Assembly: GCA_030770545.1 (NCBI GenBank)
Contig: CM061097.1
Location: 2,480,501 to 2,544,500 of the forward strand
Direction: 5' to 3'
DNA length: 64,000 bases
From: Macropodus opercularis
Taxonomy: Eukaryota > Chordata > Actinopteri > Anabantiformes > Osphronemidae
Positions 51,601 through 63,576 of the stretch are shown one piece after another. Numbering within the stretch: position 1 is the stretch's first letter; each line of letters begins with the position of its first letter. Below the pieces are notes generated by a model. The model saw only the letters and a list, made by a program, of their open reading frames with translations. It was not told the origin of the DNA and ran no database searches. The position numbers and the translations under genes are program-made.

Positions 51601-54600
51601 ATAGATTAGAGGCAGGTCTGGCCTGTGAGCAGCTCTGAATGGAGCAGTTGTAGTAGCTGGTTCTGCTGCTCTGCCCTTTGACTACGCTGTGTGTGTGTAA
51701 ACATGAAATGCTCTCTGACTTTGGGACACAGGAAGGTTTACACAACTATTTAAACTCTACTTAAACAAAGACTTATGTTTCAATATGCAGGCAGCTGATT
51801 TGGCCTGACACAAGTACAGTAACAGCTGACTGGGGTTAATAAAGTTGGTCCAATACAAGCCACAGAGGTTACAGGCATCATCTGACTAGCTTAAAGCAAC
51901 AAGCTCTTCCCAGAATGGATCACCCTAATTTATGTCCATGTTTCTTTTTAGTCAGCAAAATCAACACTACACTGTATCTCTGCACTTTGTCAAGTGTGGT
52001 AAATGTATGTATATATGTTTTTCTTTTCGACACTGTTAATAATTCTGAACCACACTGAGCATCAAAGAGCATCTGCTGCTATACTATAGTTGTTAGTTGT
52101 TTGTAGTTGGGGGAGTATTCACTCTGTCCTTGTGGGACTTGAAGTTGGACTTGCAGGAAGGAAGAGCACGTGTGTGCAGAAGGAGGGAAGGAAACCAACT
52201 CTCTCAGGACCTGACCAAAACACTTCAGCAGAGAACAATCCAAGCAGTTCACATAACCATTCCTTAAATCTGTGTTTGGTTCACTGGATGGGTCAGATAG
52301 ATAAAATTTACCCTTCAGTCCATTCAAGAAGTTGTGTGCTGTGCTTAAAATAAACTTGCGTTTGAGCAAACAGGTAAAACTATAACCATGACCAACATAG
52401 CAATGACTGCTATATAAGCCAATATATGGTTTCCTACAATATGACCTCGGCCTACATGTAGCTGTACTGTTTCTGTTCTTGACTTATGTACTAAACACAC
52501 ATTTGACACAGTCCACAGCTGGGTGGAGACCATGTTAAAATCTTTGACACTGTGGTAACCATTAAATGTGAATTACACACAAGTGAGCTGCCATTAGAAA
52601 TACCATGTCCAAACACCTGAACTACTCCTAATCTGCCCAGTGGCTCACATCTTAATTCCTAAAACCAGACCCCAGCACTGAACCATCTGCAACAACAGCA
52701 GTTAGTCCAGTGGTTTTCAGTTCCTTCCTAGTGAAAAGTGAAATTATACTCAGCAGCCAGGTGTGACACCATCAGAAAGAAGCAACTTGCCATTTTGCAA
52801 CCTTTTAGAGGGGAGTGAGCAACATTGCTGTCAAGAGCTGCTGGTGAAACAAATGCATGAAGTAGGTAAACTGAAAACTCAGCCTTACCTCAGTGCGTGT
52901 ATGCAGTAGACTACCTTTGGCATGTTTTTGCGATCGTACACATCTGTTGTTTCAGGGTAGAATATCTGAAAGTGGAAACCACAAACCATCCATCCATCAT
53001 CATCTTCCTTCACATTGGACTTGTGATAGACACAAACATTGCAACCTAAAACTCTGAATAACACCGGATGAATTATTCCAATTATACCCTACAATCTACT
53101 GCAACTACATTACTCAGTTCTGCAATAGTTTCTTCCCCTAATGCAGCTAAGCTACTGCAGCTAATCCATGTTACTGGTGACAGTATGAGCACCTTACCTT
53201 GGGAAGTCCCACTGACTCCATAGCTCTGAGCCACTGCACTGTGTTGTCAGTGTGTCTGAAGTGTAGCCCTTTGCTCTGAAAAATAATGTGTGCACAGACA
53301 GAAATGTAGTTGCATCACAATATACATTTTCACATACATGTTATGTTGCTGTGATGAAATGGTTGTAGTAATGAAACAACAGAACAGCTGAAAGGTTGTC
53401 CTCTTACATCCTCTTAAACCTATTTGGGGCCTACACTAACAGCATCATTAAGTTTGTTAAAGTCAAATAAAATTAAGTATGAAATGAAGCTGTGAGGCCA
53501 AACACTCGCCAGCCACGTTTCCCTTTTCCTGTGTAAAGCTGTTTAAACTGTCAGGAAGTGCCTGGAAGATGTGGGAACAATCTTCCTGTCGGATGCAAGA
53601 TGGTGAAGAATTCAAATGTAGTATGGCCGTCTCAGTCGATGTACAGTGGAGCAGATCTACCTTATAACGGGACTGATCTCTGTCATAGATCTTTTTCTCA
53701 GAAACCATTTTGGGGGCAAAAAAATGTGCCAGTTTGCCAAGGTAGACGCCATTCCTCAGTCCGTGCTCCAGCTCTGTGGTGGGAGGCAAATCCTCATCTA
53801 GACAGGCCTCCATCCATCTGTAAACAGAGATACAAACATTTAAATTTAAATTAAAGTAAGCATGTCCACAGCTGTCCTGTATGTGAAAGATCACAGGCGA
53901 ATACGTTTATCTCACACTGCTGCTCAACTTACAGAGACGATGAAAAAAAAATAGCTTATAAACAGTTACATCCAGGAGCAATAACACGTTCCTCATAACA
54001 ATGAATACTATGCAATGGTCACATTGAGAACGTAAATAAACCATCTGTTGATCCAGCCACCAGGGATCAGTGCAGCGCAAAGTTATTAGGTGGCTGAATT
54101 CTTGCATGTGGTCAGCAGGTCAATATTTGTTTTTCCTACACAGGCCACCCTCCCAGATCCAAGCACAAACTAAGGCAGTGGAGCAGGTACTGTGCATGCA
54201 GAACTAATTTCAACTGGTTTCATTAAATGTCGTAATAAGACAACTTTACACCCCACATGTGAAATATTTATTAGTACACACGCCAGCGTCATGATTGTAA
54301 AGTCATTTTGTCATTGCTGCTATAATTACCTGAAAGACTTATGGTTCAAAAGAGAAACAAACTAGTTGACTGGACAAAGAGAACTAAGCATTGTTATTGG
54401 AAACACCCACACTGAAACCAGCATGCTTGAGGATGGGGGCTGTGGACAGATTTGCAGCTCGACCTTTTGTACAGTAAAGCTTAGTCTTCAGCTCACGTCA
54501 CTGAAGTAATATTGGTTAAAGAGGTAAACAGCAAAGGCAATGAAATACTATTCAACTACGTGGATTGCCACATATTAGAGAAAAACCCTTCCAATGCTGG

Positions 54601-57162
54601 TGAATGATTTGTGAGCTCAGTGAAAGTGAGCGTATAACGTGTTAAACATTATATTACTTCCTGGAAGTGACACAGTATCCTGCCACTATGGTGACACTGT
54701 GCTGTCTGTCCCGATGGTTCTTCACCAAAACAAACCTTGTTACTCTTACCCTTACTAATCTTTTTTGCACAACAGAAATTTCTTGCTTACCACCAGCTCC
54801 TGCCTTATTTCAGCCACCGCTCCCACGTGTACGCCCACACACAGCTTGTTTAGAGTAATTAAGTCCATGTGAGCGTTCAAAGGATTCAGTTTAACAGAAT
54901 GTGTGTCAGCACATACAGGACAAACCATGCACTGTCAACACAAACACAGAGTTGTGCGTAGGTTTTACACCTTGAGCAATAAAGCATCCACATAATCAAT
55001 TATGCCAGTTGACTGCACAGATCAGGAAACAGGAGGAGCTCTGCCACACGTCAGCATTTACAATGCAAGGCGACTTTTGGTGTGTTAAGGTTGATTGAGG
55101 TTACTAGATACACATTTAGAGGCTGAGGTCAAGGGCATAATGCGAATGAAAATTAGAGCAAATTACCTACATATACATAAACATACTGCACAGCAAATGC
55201 AGGTGGTAGTCATCAAATCTTATTTTGGCGGGAATACGGTCAAACGCACATCCTGCATGAAAAGAGAAGTCTCCCGTGAAATGTCAGTTCCTCTGCTTGA
55301 AACAATGACGGGAGAATACCTCCGCAGATGCAGGATAGACTAGTAGTCCTGTTTACAACCCTCTAAAGCAGCTCTTCCTGTCATTGTCCAGTCTGGGACT
55401 CACTGGGCTAAAAAAGAAATCAGCTTTTTGGACCATAGGACAACATTCAGCTCATATCCCTCCATCATTATAAAAGAATTCAACTGCTGTGCTGCTACAG
55501 TGTTTTGTGGACATGACACAAGACAATGTCTTTTTGTGTTGTTTTATGTTGCTTAGTCATGCTGGTCATGTGTTTTGAGTATGTGTGTGTGTTTAATGAC
55601 AAATAAAAAAAAAAGAAACGTAAATTATCAACTGTTTGCTTTTCAGTGAGGGTACAAAGTCTCCGGTGTGTGTATGTGTGCGTGTGTAAGGGTGTGTCTA
55701 TGACAACTACACCAATAACGTGAAGTTAAAACCTACAGTAGGTGACTTTGAACAACAAAGCTTCTTTATTTACTGCATTAAAAAGAATCTAGTTTATGTA
55801 AGATCGTCGGGGTGATGACTTTCACATCTACTGCAGTGTATCATTAAGCACTGGAAGCAAAGTCTTCTAAAACCAAACACGTATGTGCCCATTTTGTGGC
55901 TGGCACATGATTCCCATACTGGACAAAGGCTCCAGTTTAACAAAGAACTGGTTGAACATTTTTGGCTCCATCACTTAATCGTACTATGGCAGGGGCTACA
56001 GTAAGCTGCAAGTCAGGAAGTTGTTAATTACTGCTCAAAATGTCCCAACTATGAATCAAAGCACAAAGAATAACATACATTACTAAGAAGAATATCACAA
56101 AGACTGATGTGGTGGTAAGAATTGGTTTAACTGGCCACAGTCCTCTTCCATCAAGTTACTGCATGTGGCTTCACACCATTAATAATATGGTGGCTCAGAA
56201 CTACTGACTTAAAGGAAATGTTTGCTTTACTAGCAGCTATTCTGACAAGAGAAAGCCTGAATGCACAAACCTGCCTGTATAACATATTCACTATTTCTTA
56301 TTAATGGCATATACTCTATGTTCAGTATGTCAGTACTTGTGGATTACACAACACTATAGTTTATTTGACAGTTTTTCAGATTAAACATTGAGCTTGAGGG
56401 TGAACTATAACTGGGTAGTTCACGATACACTAAGATTAAAAAGCTATATGCATATTACTTATCACAAGTTTAGGAGTTTTAAGATCAACGTGTAAATGGG
56501 GTAAATGGACAAATTCTCCAAACACAGTCAGTCTGAAATGGTAAAAGCAGTAGTTAATGATGACACCACTGGAACATTGACTTGCAGACGGTTCCTTAAC
56601 CTACCACTACCACAAAAAAATGACACACAGTGACAAACTACACTGACTATTGCCTATGTTGGAAAAATATATTAAAATAAAATATGGGTGAGTGGAAAGT
56701 CTCCATGAATAACATTTACTTTTGCTCATCATTTGTTTCATGTTGTTACATGAAGCACAGCAGCAGTTTACTGGGATTCAAAGCAAACTATCGAAACTCT
56801 TTTCAGATACAATTTTAAAAAGACAATGTCTGTATGTGTAATTTAAAAAACACTGTTGGCACTGCTGGCAGTCATTTAGTGGAAGAGACAATTCATGCTA
56901 CTGAAACAAGTCCATTACATGTTTTGGACGTTGTGGATATCACACCTTTGTCAAAAACCACAAACTACTGTATGTCTACTAAAGGTGCTTCCTCCTGTTT
57001 GGGTTTGACTCTTCAGAGAGCAGAACTTAAGCCCATACAGCTGATCTCTTCATTATACAGCAGGTAAGTCTTAATCCTAATCTAAGTTGACACCTGTCCC
57101 AGAATAGGTTTCCATTCCACGATCGACAGGAGAGAAATCAGTATCATGGAGAAAGTGCTAGA

Positions 57163-57237
<75 letters not shown>

Positions 57238-60097
57238 TGCTTGTGCACCAGTCAAACAGTGGTCAGTATGAAGCATCTGTTCCTGTCTATGTAACCTGCC
57301 ACAGCTAGCCTCCAATTAAACGCCAGCAGACTGACAAAATAAGAATGTGTTATGAACTAGGTGTGGTCTGATTGTGTTGAATGACTGTGTTTAGTGTGCG
57401 CTTGCCCTTGCAAACCCTTATAATTCTGTGACATAAACAGGTAACATTAGCTATTCAGTATTCACAGAGTTAAAGTGCGTATTGTGACGTAAAAGAGGCT
57501 TCACATACACTGTCACACAAGCTTAAATCACTGCCAGCCAAATTCCAACCAGGAATCCACTTCTGTGTGACTAAGATGTGTGACTGTCACAAAATCACAG
57601 TGTAAAAGATGCATTATTACACTTCCTGTTCCTGTTCAGAAGCTTTAAAGACGAAGACAGGAAGTGGTTCAGCTGTGCAAACACCTTACTAACCTTCTTT
57701 TAACTTTTTGTTGTTTTTACAAAGAAAAACAAAAATTTGAGCTAAAGACAAGATTAAATTTCTACGAAACCAGTTGTTGAGATTCTGATGTGATTAGTTT
57801 ACACATCAGAGACGGTGTAGTGGAGAAACAGACACTCTTCCCACAGTCAAGGGCTCCTTGTGAAGGCTTACTGCTCCATGACATTACCTCACGTGATTAC
57901 AGCTGCATGCTACACTAAACATTAATTAATCACACCTGGTTTTGTTATCTAGAACCTCACCGTGCCTGTAGTTTTGATACCAATAGTCATTAAACACAAC
58001 GGTACAACACACACAGGCCCTTATCAGGCCACCGTGTCTAATTGGCTCTCACCGTTTGGCCTCTTCCAGGTGGCATAGGTACTCGTAAGCGATGTTCTGT
58101 CGTCTTCTCTCGTCCATCTCCTCGGCCGACAGCCTCTCATCATCCTGGATGGCTAGAAAAGCAAAGCAAATCCAAAATTATGCCCCTGTTTGTGAACAGT
58201 GTACGGTGCTCTGCTGCTACACATGATTAAAGGTCAACCTTTTATTAATCAAAAAATTAAAAATCAAAAAGCTTATGGAAAACGTACTGTACAGACAAAT
58301 CTCTAACTTTAGTAACTTTGGATTTTCTCTCCTTGAATATCAATATTATTGGTTCATACTATCAAAGAACCAAAAACACCAAGGCTAAGAGCATATTTGT
58401 TTTTCAAGGAGGTTTATCAAGCTTCAGAAACTTAGTGCATGTAATACTTTATTTTACAGACAAGAAGCGTCCATGTCACAGGGTGGGGTGCTCCACTGAG
58501 AGGTGACTTCTGCTCAGAGCTGACCTTTACCTGCAGCTTAATGAGATCTCCTCCCTCCTGAGACTTCTTACCTCACTCTAATCCAATCACATCTCTTTGT
58601 TTCTGGGTGAGTGAATGGACAATCTCAGACCTTGGGGCCCTTAAAGTCCCCTGATGCCAGCACCCTGACGTGGGTTTGACTAAAGACCACCAGACTAGAA
58701 TCATACTATTAAACTTATTTAACTAATTTTCAGTTTACTTTCACATGATACAACATATTGCATGTCTCTTTCTTACGGTGAAGGACATCAAGTATTACTC
58801 TAAAAGGCATGAAAACACACAACACGGTCAGTCAGCCATCTCTTCATACCGTATGCTGTTACCTCTAGCAATGCCACGTTAAACTGGTTCAACCTGCTGA
58901 TTAAATATATTAAACAAAACTTAACAAAGTGAAAAAAGCAATTGGCGTGAAAACCAGTGGCGCCTGTCAATGAAACGCCGTGAGTGCAGTGTTGGGTCTA
59001 ATAACGGTGACACTTCTTTCAGAGGCAAACCAAACCAAGTGCAGCCATCACACACTACTACTGACTCACTCACACACTTCCTGGATGACTGTCTGCTCTC
59101 TCTGCGTTATATTTATCTCTCAGGATGGCTTTGGTGCTTTTGTGTGTCACAGGACCACTGGACCTGAGTTACAGGCTCTATGATTATGACTCATTCTTTT
59201 TCTTTAACTGCAGGGTTTCTCTGCCTCACCTCAGGATGGGCAAAGCAGAAAGACAAATCAAGACCCGCTTTGCTCGCAGGTTAGTCTGACATTTACAACA
59301 TTAATTCCAGAGCTTCCTCGGGTGCAGTGACAGCAGACACATAAAGCTAAATAATCGGGTCAAAGACAGGTTGGTTGTTCCTCTAACAAGCATCTGTGAG
59401 CACAGCGAGATGGTTCAATGGGTCAAACTAAAGGCAACAGAATTGATTGGTGTTATCACAAGGTGGACTTTATCCACAGATGTTGCTCAGTGAAGACAGT
59501 GAACCCTGACTCAGTGTTTAGCGGCGTGAGAAGAATCTTCTCATATCAACGGCCTCGGTTTCATTCTTGACGTGCTCATCGAGTCGGTCGCAGATTCCTC
59601 CACAGCAGCAAAAACCAAGGTTAATGGTTAAGCTATGAGAAAATGCCTGACGTGTAGACGGGCTGATACAGCGGCTAGCGCCGTATGAATAGATAACCAT
59701 CACTGGGGGACGTCAGCGAAGCAAAAAAAAAAGCCGCGGCCAAACTTTGACAGTAGTACAGCCTCCACACCCTGAACGCACCACCGTTCCAGCTTTAGTC
59801 TAACGAGCAGCCTGGGTGTTTAACCTCTACGGGTAACAGTTCGCTCACGGTCGATGGCGCTTGACCGCATTGCATTTCTTCTTTCTTATTTCCAAGCATC
59901 GCCACACCTCCTGGTGAACCTCCTGGTGAACGTCCTGGTGAACCACCTGTCGCCCATCAAACGTTGGCGTCACCTTCATCCTGCGTCCTTCACCGCTAAA
60001 GGCGTTACTGGTTCCCAGTTAGCACAGAACTGGTAGAAAAGTGCCACTTACTTCCATAGCGGGGCTTCAGTAAAGCTGTGGTTTCTTCATGGTACAT
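36638..60097 (-). CDS. iqgap2: Ras GTPase-activating-like protein IQGAP2, complete coding region
   Basis: Scaffold linking actin, calmodulin and CDC42/RAC1. Exons 1-40, listed high to low: 60052-60097, 58053-58152, 53661-53817, 53198-53275, 52889-52965, 51243-51310, 50054-50167, 49774-49952, 49410-49497, 49160-49323, 48804-48891, 48557-48720, 48275-48435, 47634-47758, 47315-47478, 45176-45217, 44941-44967, 44559-44649, 44023-44190, 43770-43912, 43476-43646, 43108-43191, 42880-42951, 42719-42788, 42107-42315, 41792-41941, 41533-41696, 41155-41379, 40804-40944, 40019-40103, 39643-39875, 39202-39334, 38865-38967, 38639-38780, 37991-38078, 37678-37890, 37436-37596, 37152-37295, 36933-37041, 36638-36751. 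The sum is 5055 bases (1684 residues). Calponin-homology domain about 16-175; IQGAP repeats to 700; WW domain 715-735 (YDYYYNLETGRGTWEKP); four IQ motifs 775-880; GAP-related domain about 1000-1290 (YYRYMNPAIVAPDGFD); RasGAP C-terminus ending LLNKKFYGK. Start ATG at 60097 begins MYHEETTALLKPRYG, like the mammalian start. Synteny separates it from iqgap1 and iqgap3. Exons 16-17 are provisional. Confidence 0.93.
38079..38638 (-). other. GC-AG intron (iqgap2 intron 34)
   Basis: The upstream exon ends ATGACCAA and the intron starts GCAAGT; the next exon starts GACCAAAAAG. Joining there gives LMTK-TKKLIVDV, the family sequence, in frame. Using the nearest GT four bases later breaks the frame. No other GT restores it. 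GCAAGT is the usual form of a GC donor. Confidence 0.8.
44941..44967 (-). CDS. iqgap2: iqgap2 candidate microexon (27 bases)
   Basis: Open, in phase, and bounded by TAG acceptor and GTACTG donor. It codes VLSLDAGEM between the IQGAP repeat exon ending LLCQ and the exon starting SSGDES. It has no counterpart I can recall in mammalian IQGAPs. It could be alternative or spurious. Confidence 0.45.
45176..45217 (-). CDS. iqgap2: iqgap2 candidate microexon (42 bases)
   Basis: Open, in phase, with a TTTTGCAG acceptor and a GTAAAC donor. It codes LGQAGKDSCLTADM. Its LGQAGKDS slightly recalls KLGDSES at the same place in mammalian IQGAP2, so it is somewhat better supported than the 27-base exon. The intron holding f2rl2 lies directly upstream of it in the iqgap2 transcript. 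Confidence 0.5.
45722..46945 (+). CDS. f2rl2: Proteinase-activated receptor 3 (thrombin receptor-like 2)
   Basis: Class A receptor of the PAR family, antisense inside the iqgap2 intron between exons at 45176-45217 and 47315-47478. Exon 1 (45722-45785) codes the signal peptide MANLVPGLLIFGFAVQTFQLD; exon 2 (45897-46945) codes the rest. The phase 1 junction gives 370 residues. The predicted thrombin site is LIPK/TFGGRR, between residues 35 and 36. A lysine at P1 followed by TFxG is the PAR3 signature. The segment HWLDVNPDG may serve as the acidic exosite-binding patch. TM2 LYLNLALSDLLLLLS, TM3 end SLRRYLAVVRP and ECL2 TTCHDV are visible. The TM7 motif reads DPFLC instead of DPxxY, and the DRY acid is absent. 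The C-tail is very short. PAR3 generally acts as a cofactor for other PARs. F2RL3 is a less likely alternative. Confidence 0.9.
47759..47780. repeat. (GA)n tract at the iqgap2 exon 14 acceptor
   Basis: About ten GA units on the plus strand, giving a CT-repeat polypyrimidine tract in the minus-strand transcript directly before exon 14 (47634-47758). Confidence 0.9.
50595..50610. repeat. (GGAA)4 simple repeat
   Basis: Short tandem GGAA/GAAG run in the roughly 1.1-kb iqgap2 intron between the exons at 50054-50167 and 51243-51310. Nothing else recognised in that intron. Confidence 0.85.
53818..58052 (-). other. iqgap2 intron 2 (about 4.2 kb)
   Basis: Separates the exon ending EEAKR from the one starting WMEACL. 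No exon recognised on either strand. It holds the 72-base GT repeat at 57165-57236 and is otherwise AT-rich unique-looking sequence. Confidence 0.75.
57165..57236. repeat. (GT)36 microsatellite
   Basis: Perfect 72-base GT dinucleotide array, the longest simple repeat in the window. It generates a false histidine/threonine open frame on the minus strand. Confidence 0.98.
58153..60051 (-). other. iqgap2 intron 1 (about 1.9 kb)
   Basis: First iqgap2 intron. It contains a three-unit 12-base tandem repeat at 59907-59942 and becomes GC-richer towards exon 1. First introns near promoters often hold regulatory DNA; no defined element recognised. Confidence 0.65.
59907..59942. repeat. 12-base tandem repeat, three units
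   Basis: Units CCTCCTGGTGAA, CCTCCTGGTGAA and CGTCCTGGTGAA in direct succession, about 110 bases into iqgap2 intron 1. Confidence 0.9.
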
Positions 60098-60420
60098 CCT
60101 GCCTCGTTTCCTCCACTTGTGAACGCGTCTGAACTGGAAGTCACTTCAGTTTGCGAGCTAACGCCTGAGCAGCCACACTCTCACGCGGTGACGAATGAAA
60201 GACCCGCGGCGAGTAAAGCTGTCGGTGGAAATAAGGTGCCGCCCGCTGGACACTGCGCTTTCTGGTTGTTGCTTCTGCAGCGGGACTCCGAGCAAAGTGC
60301 TCCCGTCCTGGTCTCGTGCCCCAGCGCGCTCTGAACTGAAATGACTCGCGGAGTCTGGGGTTCAGCAGCGCGCGACACCTGCTGGCCCCACGGTGAGTCA
60401 CGCTGCATTCACGGGCACCT
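60098..60420 (-). promoter_or_regulatory. iqgap2 5' leader and probable promoter
   Basis: Sequence upstream of the iqgap2 ATG on the minus strand. It is GC- and CpG-richer than its surroundings, and composition falls sharply to AT-rich beyond about 60430. No TATA box obvious. This fits a CpG-type promoter; the transcription start is not resolved. Confidence 0.5.
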
Positions 60421-60701
60421 AGTACAACAGGAGATACCGTTACTCGCGCGTGCCTTCACTTAGTTTTACTACTCATTTATTCAGTGCTTCTTTTCGCCTC
60501 TAGCTTTATTTGCATAGAATAAACTCTGTTGAAAACGCCAATAAATGTAACACTGTATCAAATCAAGGCATCGTGAATGAATAAATCATTACCACTGTAT
60601 TAAATCAAAGTTTAAAAGTTTAAAAAAGCGTATTAACTCATTTGAAAATATGTATAAAAGTTCCACAGGATTTGACGCTGTGTTGTAAATACCCAAACTT
60701 A

Positions 60702-60716
60702 CCACTAGATGGCAGC
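60702..60716 (+). promoter_or_regulatory. CTCF-like binding motif
   Basis: CCACTAGATGGCAGC closely matches the vertebrate CTCF core. It lies about 0.6 kb upstream of the iqgap2 start codon, between that promoter and the 3' end of sv2c, a sensible place for a boundary. Motif match only. Confidence 0.45.
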
Positions 60717-61381
60717 ATTGTGTTGAGGTTTTGCCTCAAGGGCTCAATTCACAGACAAGCTGATGCTGATATGACATGATAATATTAATATGTCTTTAAG
60801 ATGTGCTTATAAAACCATATATCATGCTAATATTTGGTCTTTGCAATTTATATTACTTTAAACTAGGACGTACAGTGCAAAAAGTTCCTTGAACAAAGGA
60901 AGATGTTTGCACTGCAGGTCTATTAGATATTACTGTAAATACATAATGCTGTGGATGTTGACTATATTGAATATGATATGTTGTGAAATAAAAACACAGT
61001 GTAATTTGCTAGAGAACATAATTTTTAATTTATATATGTCCAAAAGCAGCACAGTCTTCAATCCCTGCTTTTCTAGTTGCTAACGTTATTCACAGGGCAT
61101 AATTTGGCAATTATTTCTTCACATGTTCACACGTATAGATCTCTGCACATACAGCTCAGTTTTCCTATGACTGGCACACCCTTCACAACAATATACACAG
61201 CTTTTTTCTTCACATACGTTTGATTACCTCCATAGAATGGATGAACAACAGTGATACATTCACATTTCTCCTCAACATAAAATCTGAATATTGCCATGGT
61301 TTTCTGACATTACATTAAGAACACAAGTGGGACCACAGAAGAACAAACGTTTTCTTACACCCATGCAGGTTTTTAGACACT

Positions 61382-61406
61382 CACACACACACACACACAC
61401 ACACAC
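61382..61406. repeat. (CA)n microsatellite
   Basis: About twelve CA units between iqgap2 and sv2c. Confidence 0.95.
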
Positions 61407-63010
61407 AGAGCAGGTGAGGACCTAAAGCCAAGGACACACTCACATAAACAACAGAGATGGATAAAGCAGGAGACGCATGGGTTGATCGGTGATCTTATAC
61501 ACATTTAATCCACTTCACCAATATCAGCTTTGTTATGTACATAATATTTACACTCATACTCACATACATGCATACAAAGCATGACTCTGCATCTCTCTTC
61601 CTCTTGTTCACACACACACAAGTACAGTACGTATAAGCAACAGAAGATGATTTCATCCCGAGGTGCAGCAGCAGATGTGCCACCCAGACTCATACTGATC
61701 AGTCCTGCTAGTGTTTTGCTACAGTACTTCAGTCAGTAGCACTGCACCAGAGTCATCGCTTTCAGTGTCAGTGCATCTACCTCAGATCTATACGCCACCG
61801 TTTAGCTAAAAGGACATAATAATGGACAAAAAATAAACCTGTTGAGTTTATTGTTGCTTTGTTTTGTTCTTTAGTAGCCTCAATCAACTGCAGTGTAGCA
61901 AACTCCTTCTACGTCGCAGCCACGGTTACACCAATACAAAGAAGAGCAGAACACTAAATACAACAGGCAGGCACAAATGAAGCACCTAAACGGTTAGGAT
62001 ACACTGAATAGGAGTTAATCAATGCTTTGAAGATAGCAACAGGATCTGATTAGCATTATATTCAGCAATGTGCACTGAGGGTTCAGTGTTTCGAAGATTG
62101 TATAGATACATCATAATAAGAAGGTTGGTCGTGTTTACGGGTGTGAGATGATGGCAACATACAAAAGCAGTCACAACAAACATAATGCGAGTTGTTTTTA
62201 AGATACAAACTGCAAGCAACAAAATAAAAATTGTTAGGAGACATTTTCATAATGGATGGCAGCCCTCAGCCCCTCAACCCAACCAAGAGGTGGAGCCTAC
62301 GTTTGCATTATTACTTTGTAGACATGCATTATAGTTTGGCAGCTTGTCGCACAAATATTGGTTTTGTTTTTTCGTTAAATGAGGATTTGTAACAAAATAG
62401 ATAAAGTTTAGAGGAAAAAAAGCCACACCGTAGTAAAATACTGCATTGGTCACAATGTTCAAATACGTACACATAAAACGCTGTTACTGTTGTGTGGATT
62501 TACTTCCTGTCGAGGTTTTTGATGGGAGGGTTTAACCTTGGACACCATAGGACTTTAGGCAAACCGCTTCAGTTGTGGAGAGGCACATTTAGAAAAGGCC
62601 ATTCAGTACTTTGAAGAAGCAGTCTCACTGACACAGGAAGGATCCAACACAAAGCTGAAGCAGGAGAGCTTATCAAATGGCCTTCATACATTATTACCTG
62701 ACGCGGAACGGGACCTGCTGTAACAACGTTTACCTCATCATCCAGCTGTTACAAGATGACTTCAGAAAAGAAAGTTATGATGTTCAGAATCAACATACCA
62801 TAAGATTATTGGCACAGAAAGTACAAAATAGTTTCTCAGTATGGCCTTTTCCATCGTTAGTTGGGCAGGTAATGCAAATGGCTTGGTATGAATGGCAAAA
62901 TGTGCAACGTGCATGGGTTGACACCACTGGACTATCGAGGAAAGGTACCTATGTCCACTTTAAGAGATTCATCTGGACATAACGTCTAGCTTTGTGTGGA
63001 ATTGCATGTT

Positions 63011-63576
63011 TTTATTATATGGCGTATGTTGACTTTCTGCTTCCTGTGAATGTGAGTCCTGTGGGCAAACCAGCTGTCACACAGCTGCGTCGTGTGTCCT
63101 CTCTGTGTGATCATCTATTGGCAACGTTGTCACACAGCAGGTTGACTGGGCTCATTACAGCTTGTTTTTCACTTTTCTCCCCATCTGGCTCGTCTTAATA
63201 AGACTGTATCAATATTAAAAGCCTTGAGCTTTAACCAAGCAGCGACTCCACGCAAGGTTGTAGCTGCAGCTGCAAGGTGGAAGCAGCCACTGAGCAAAAC
63301 TTCAGAGTCTCAGTGTGAAAACCTGTGCAATCTGTGTTCCTCTGTTAATCTCCAGATGATACATTCAAAAACTATTTTAACCTGCAAAACAATGTGACTT
63401 CTGTAATTAACACGTTTGAAAAGTTGCTTATTAACCAGCTTTACTGCAGGTTAGTGCGATGTGATTAAGAGCTAAGATATGCATTGACCAAGCGATTTGC
63501 ACTTCTTACCCAACAGCCCCTGGGCTTCCTGCCAGGTTGACCCAGGTTTTATCCCAGCTGTAGAACACTGTGGTAG
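63011..63576 (-). other. sv2c proximal 3' untranslated region
   Basis: Follows the sv2c stop on the minus strand. A minus-strand AATAAA at 63016-63011 would give a short 3'UTR of about 560 bases. Longer forms are possible. Confidence 0.45.

Larger units (their letters stand above)
60421..63010. other. iqgap2-sv2c intergenic / possible distal sv2c 3'UTR
   Basis: AT-rich, no exon recognised. It contains a CTCF-like motif at 60702-60716 and a CA repeat at 61382-61406. The sv2c 3'UTR may extend into it, since several minus-strand AATAAA strings occur (for example at 61847-61852), but the end cannot be fixed from sequence alone. Confidence 0.5.

Noticed and set aside
57082..57315. Minus-strand open frame with a long THTHTH run
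   Set aside because: Translation of the GT microsatellite only.
36638..60097. Assignment of the scaffold gene to iqgap1 or iqgap3
   Set aside because: Some segments do resemble IQGAP1, but the N-terminus (MYHEE...KPRYG), the nested PAR3 gene and the f2r and sv2c neighbours all point to iqgap2.
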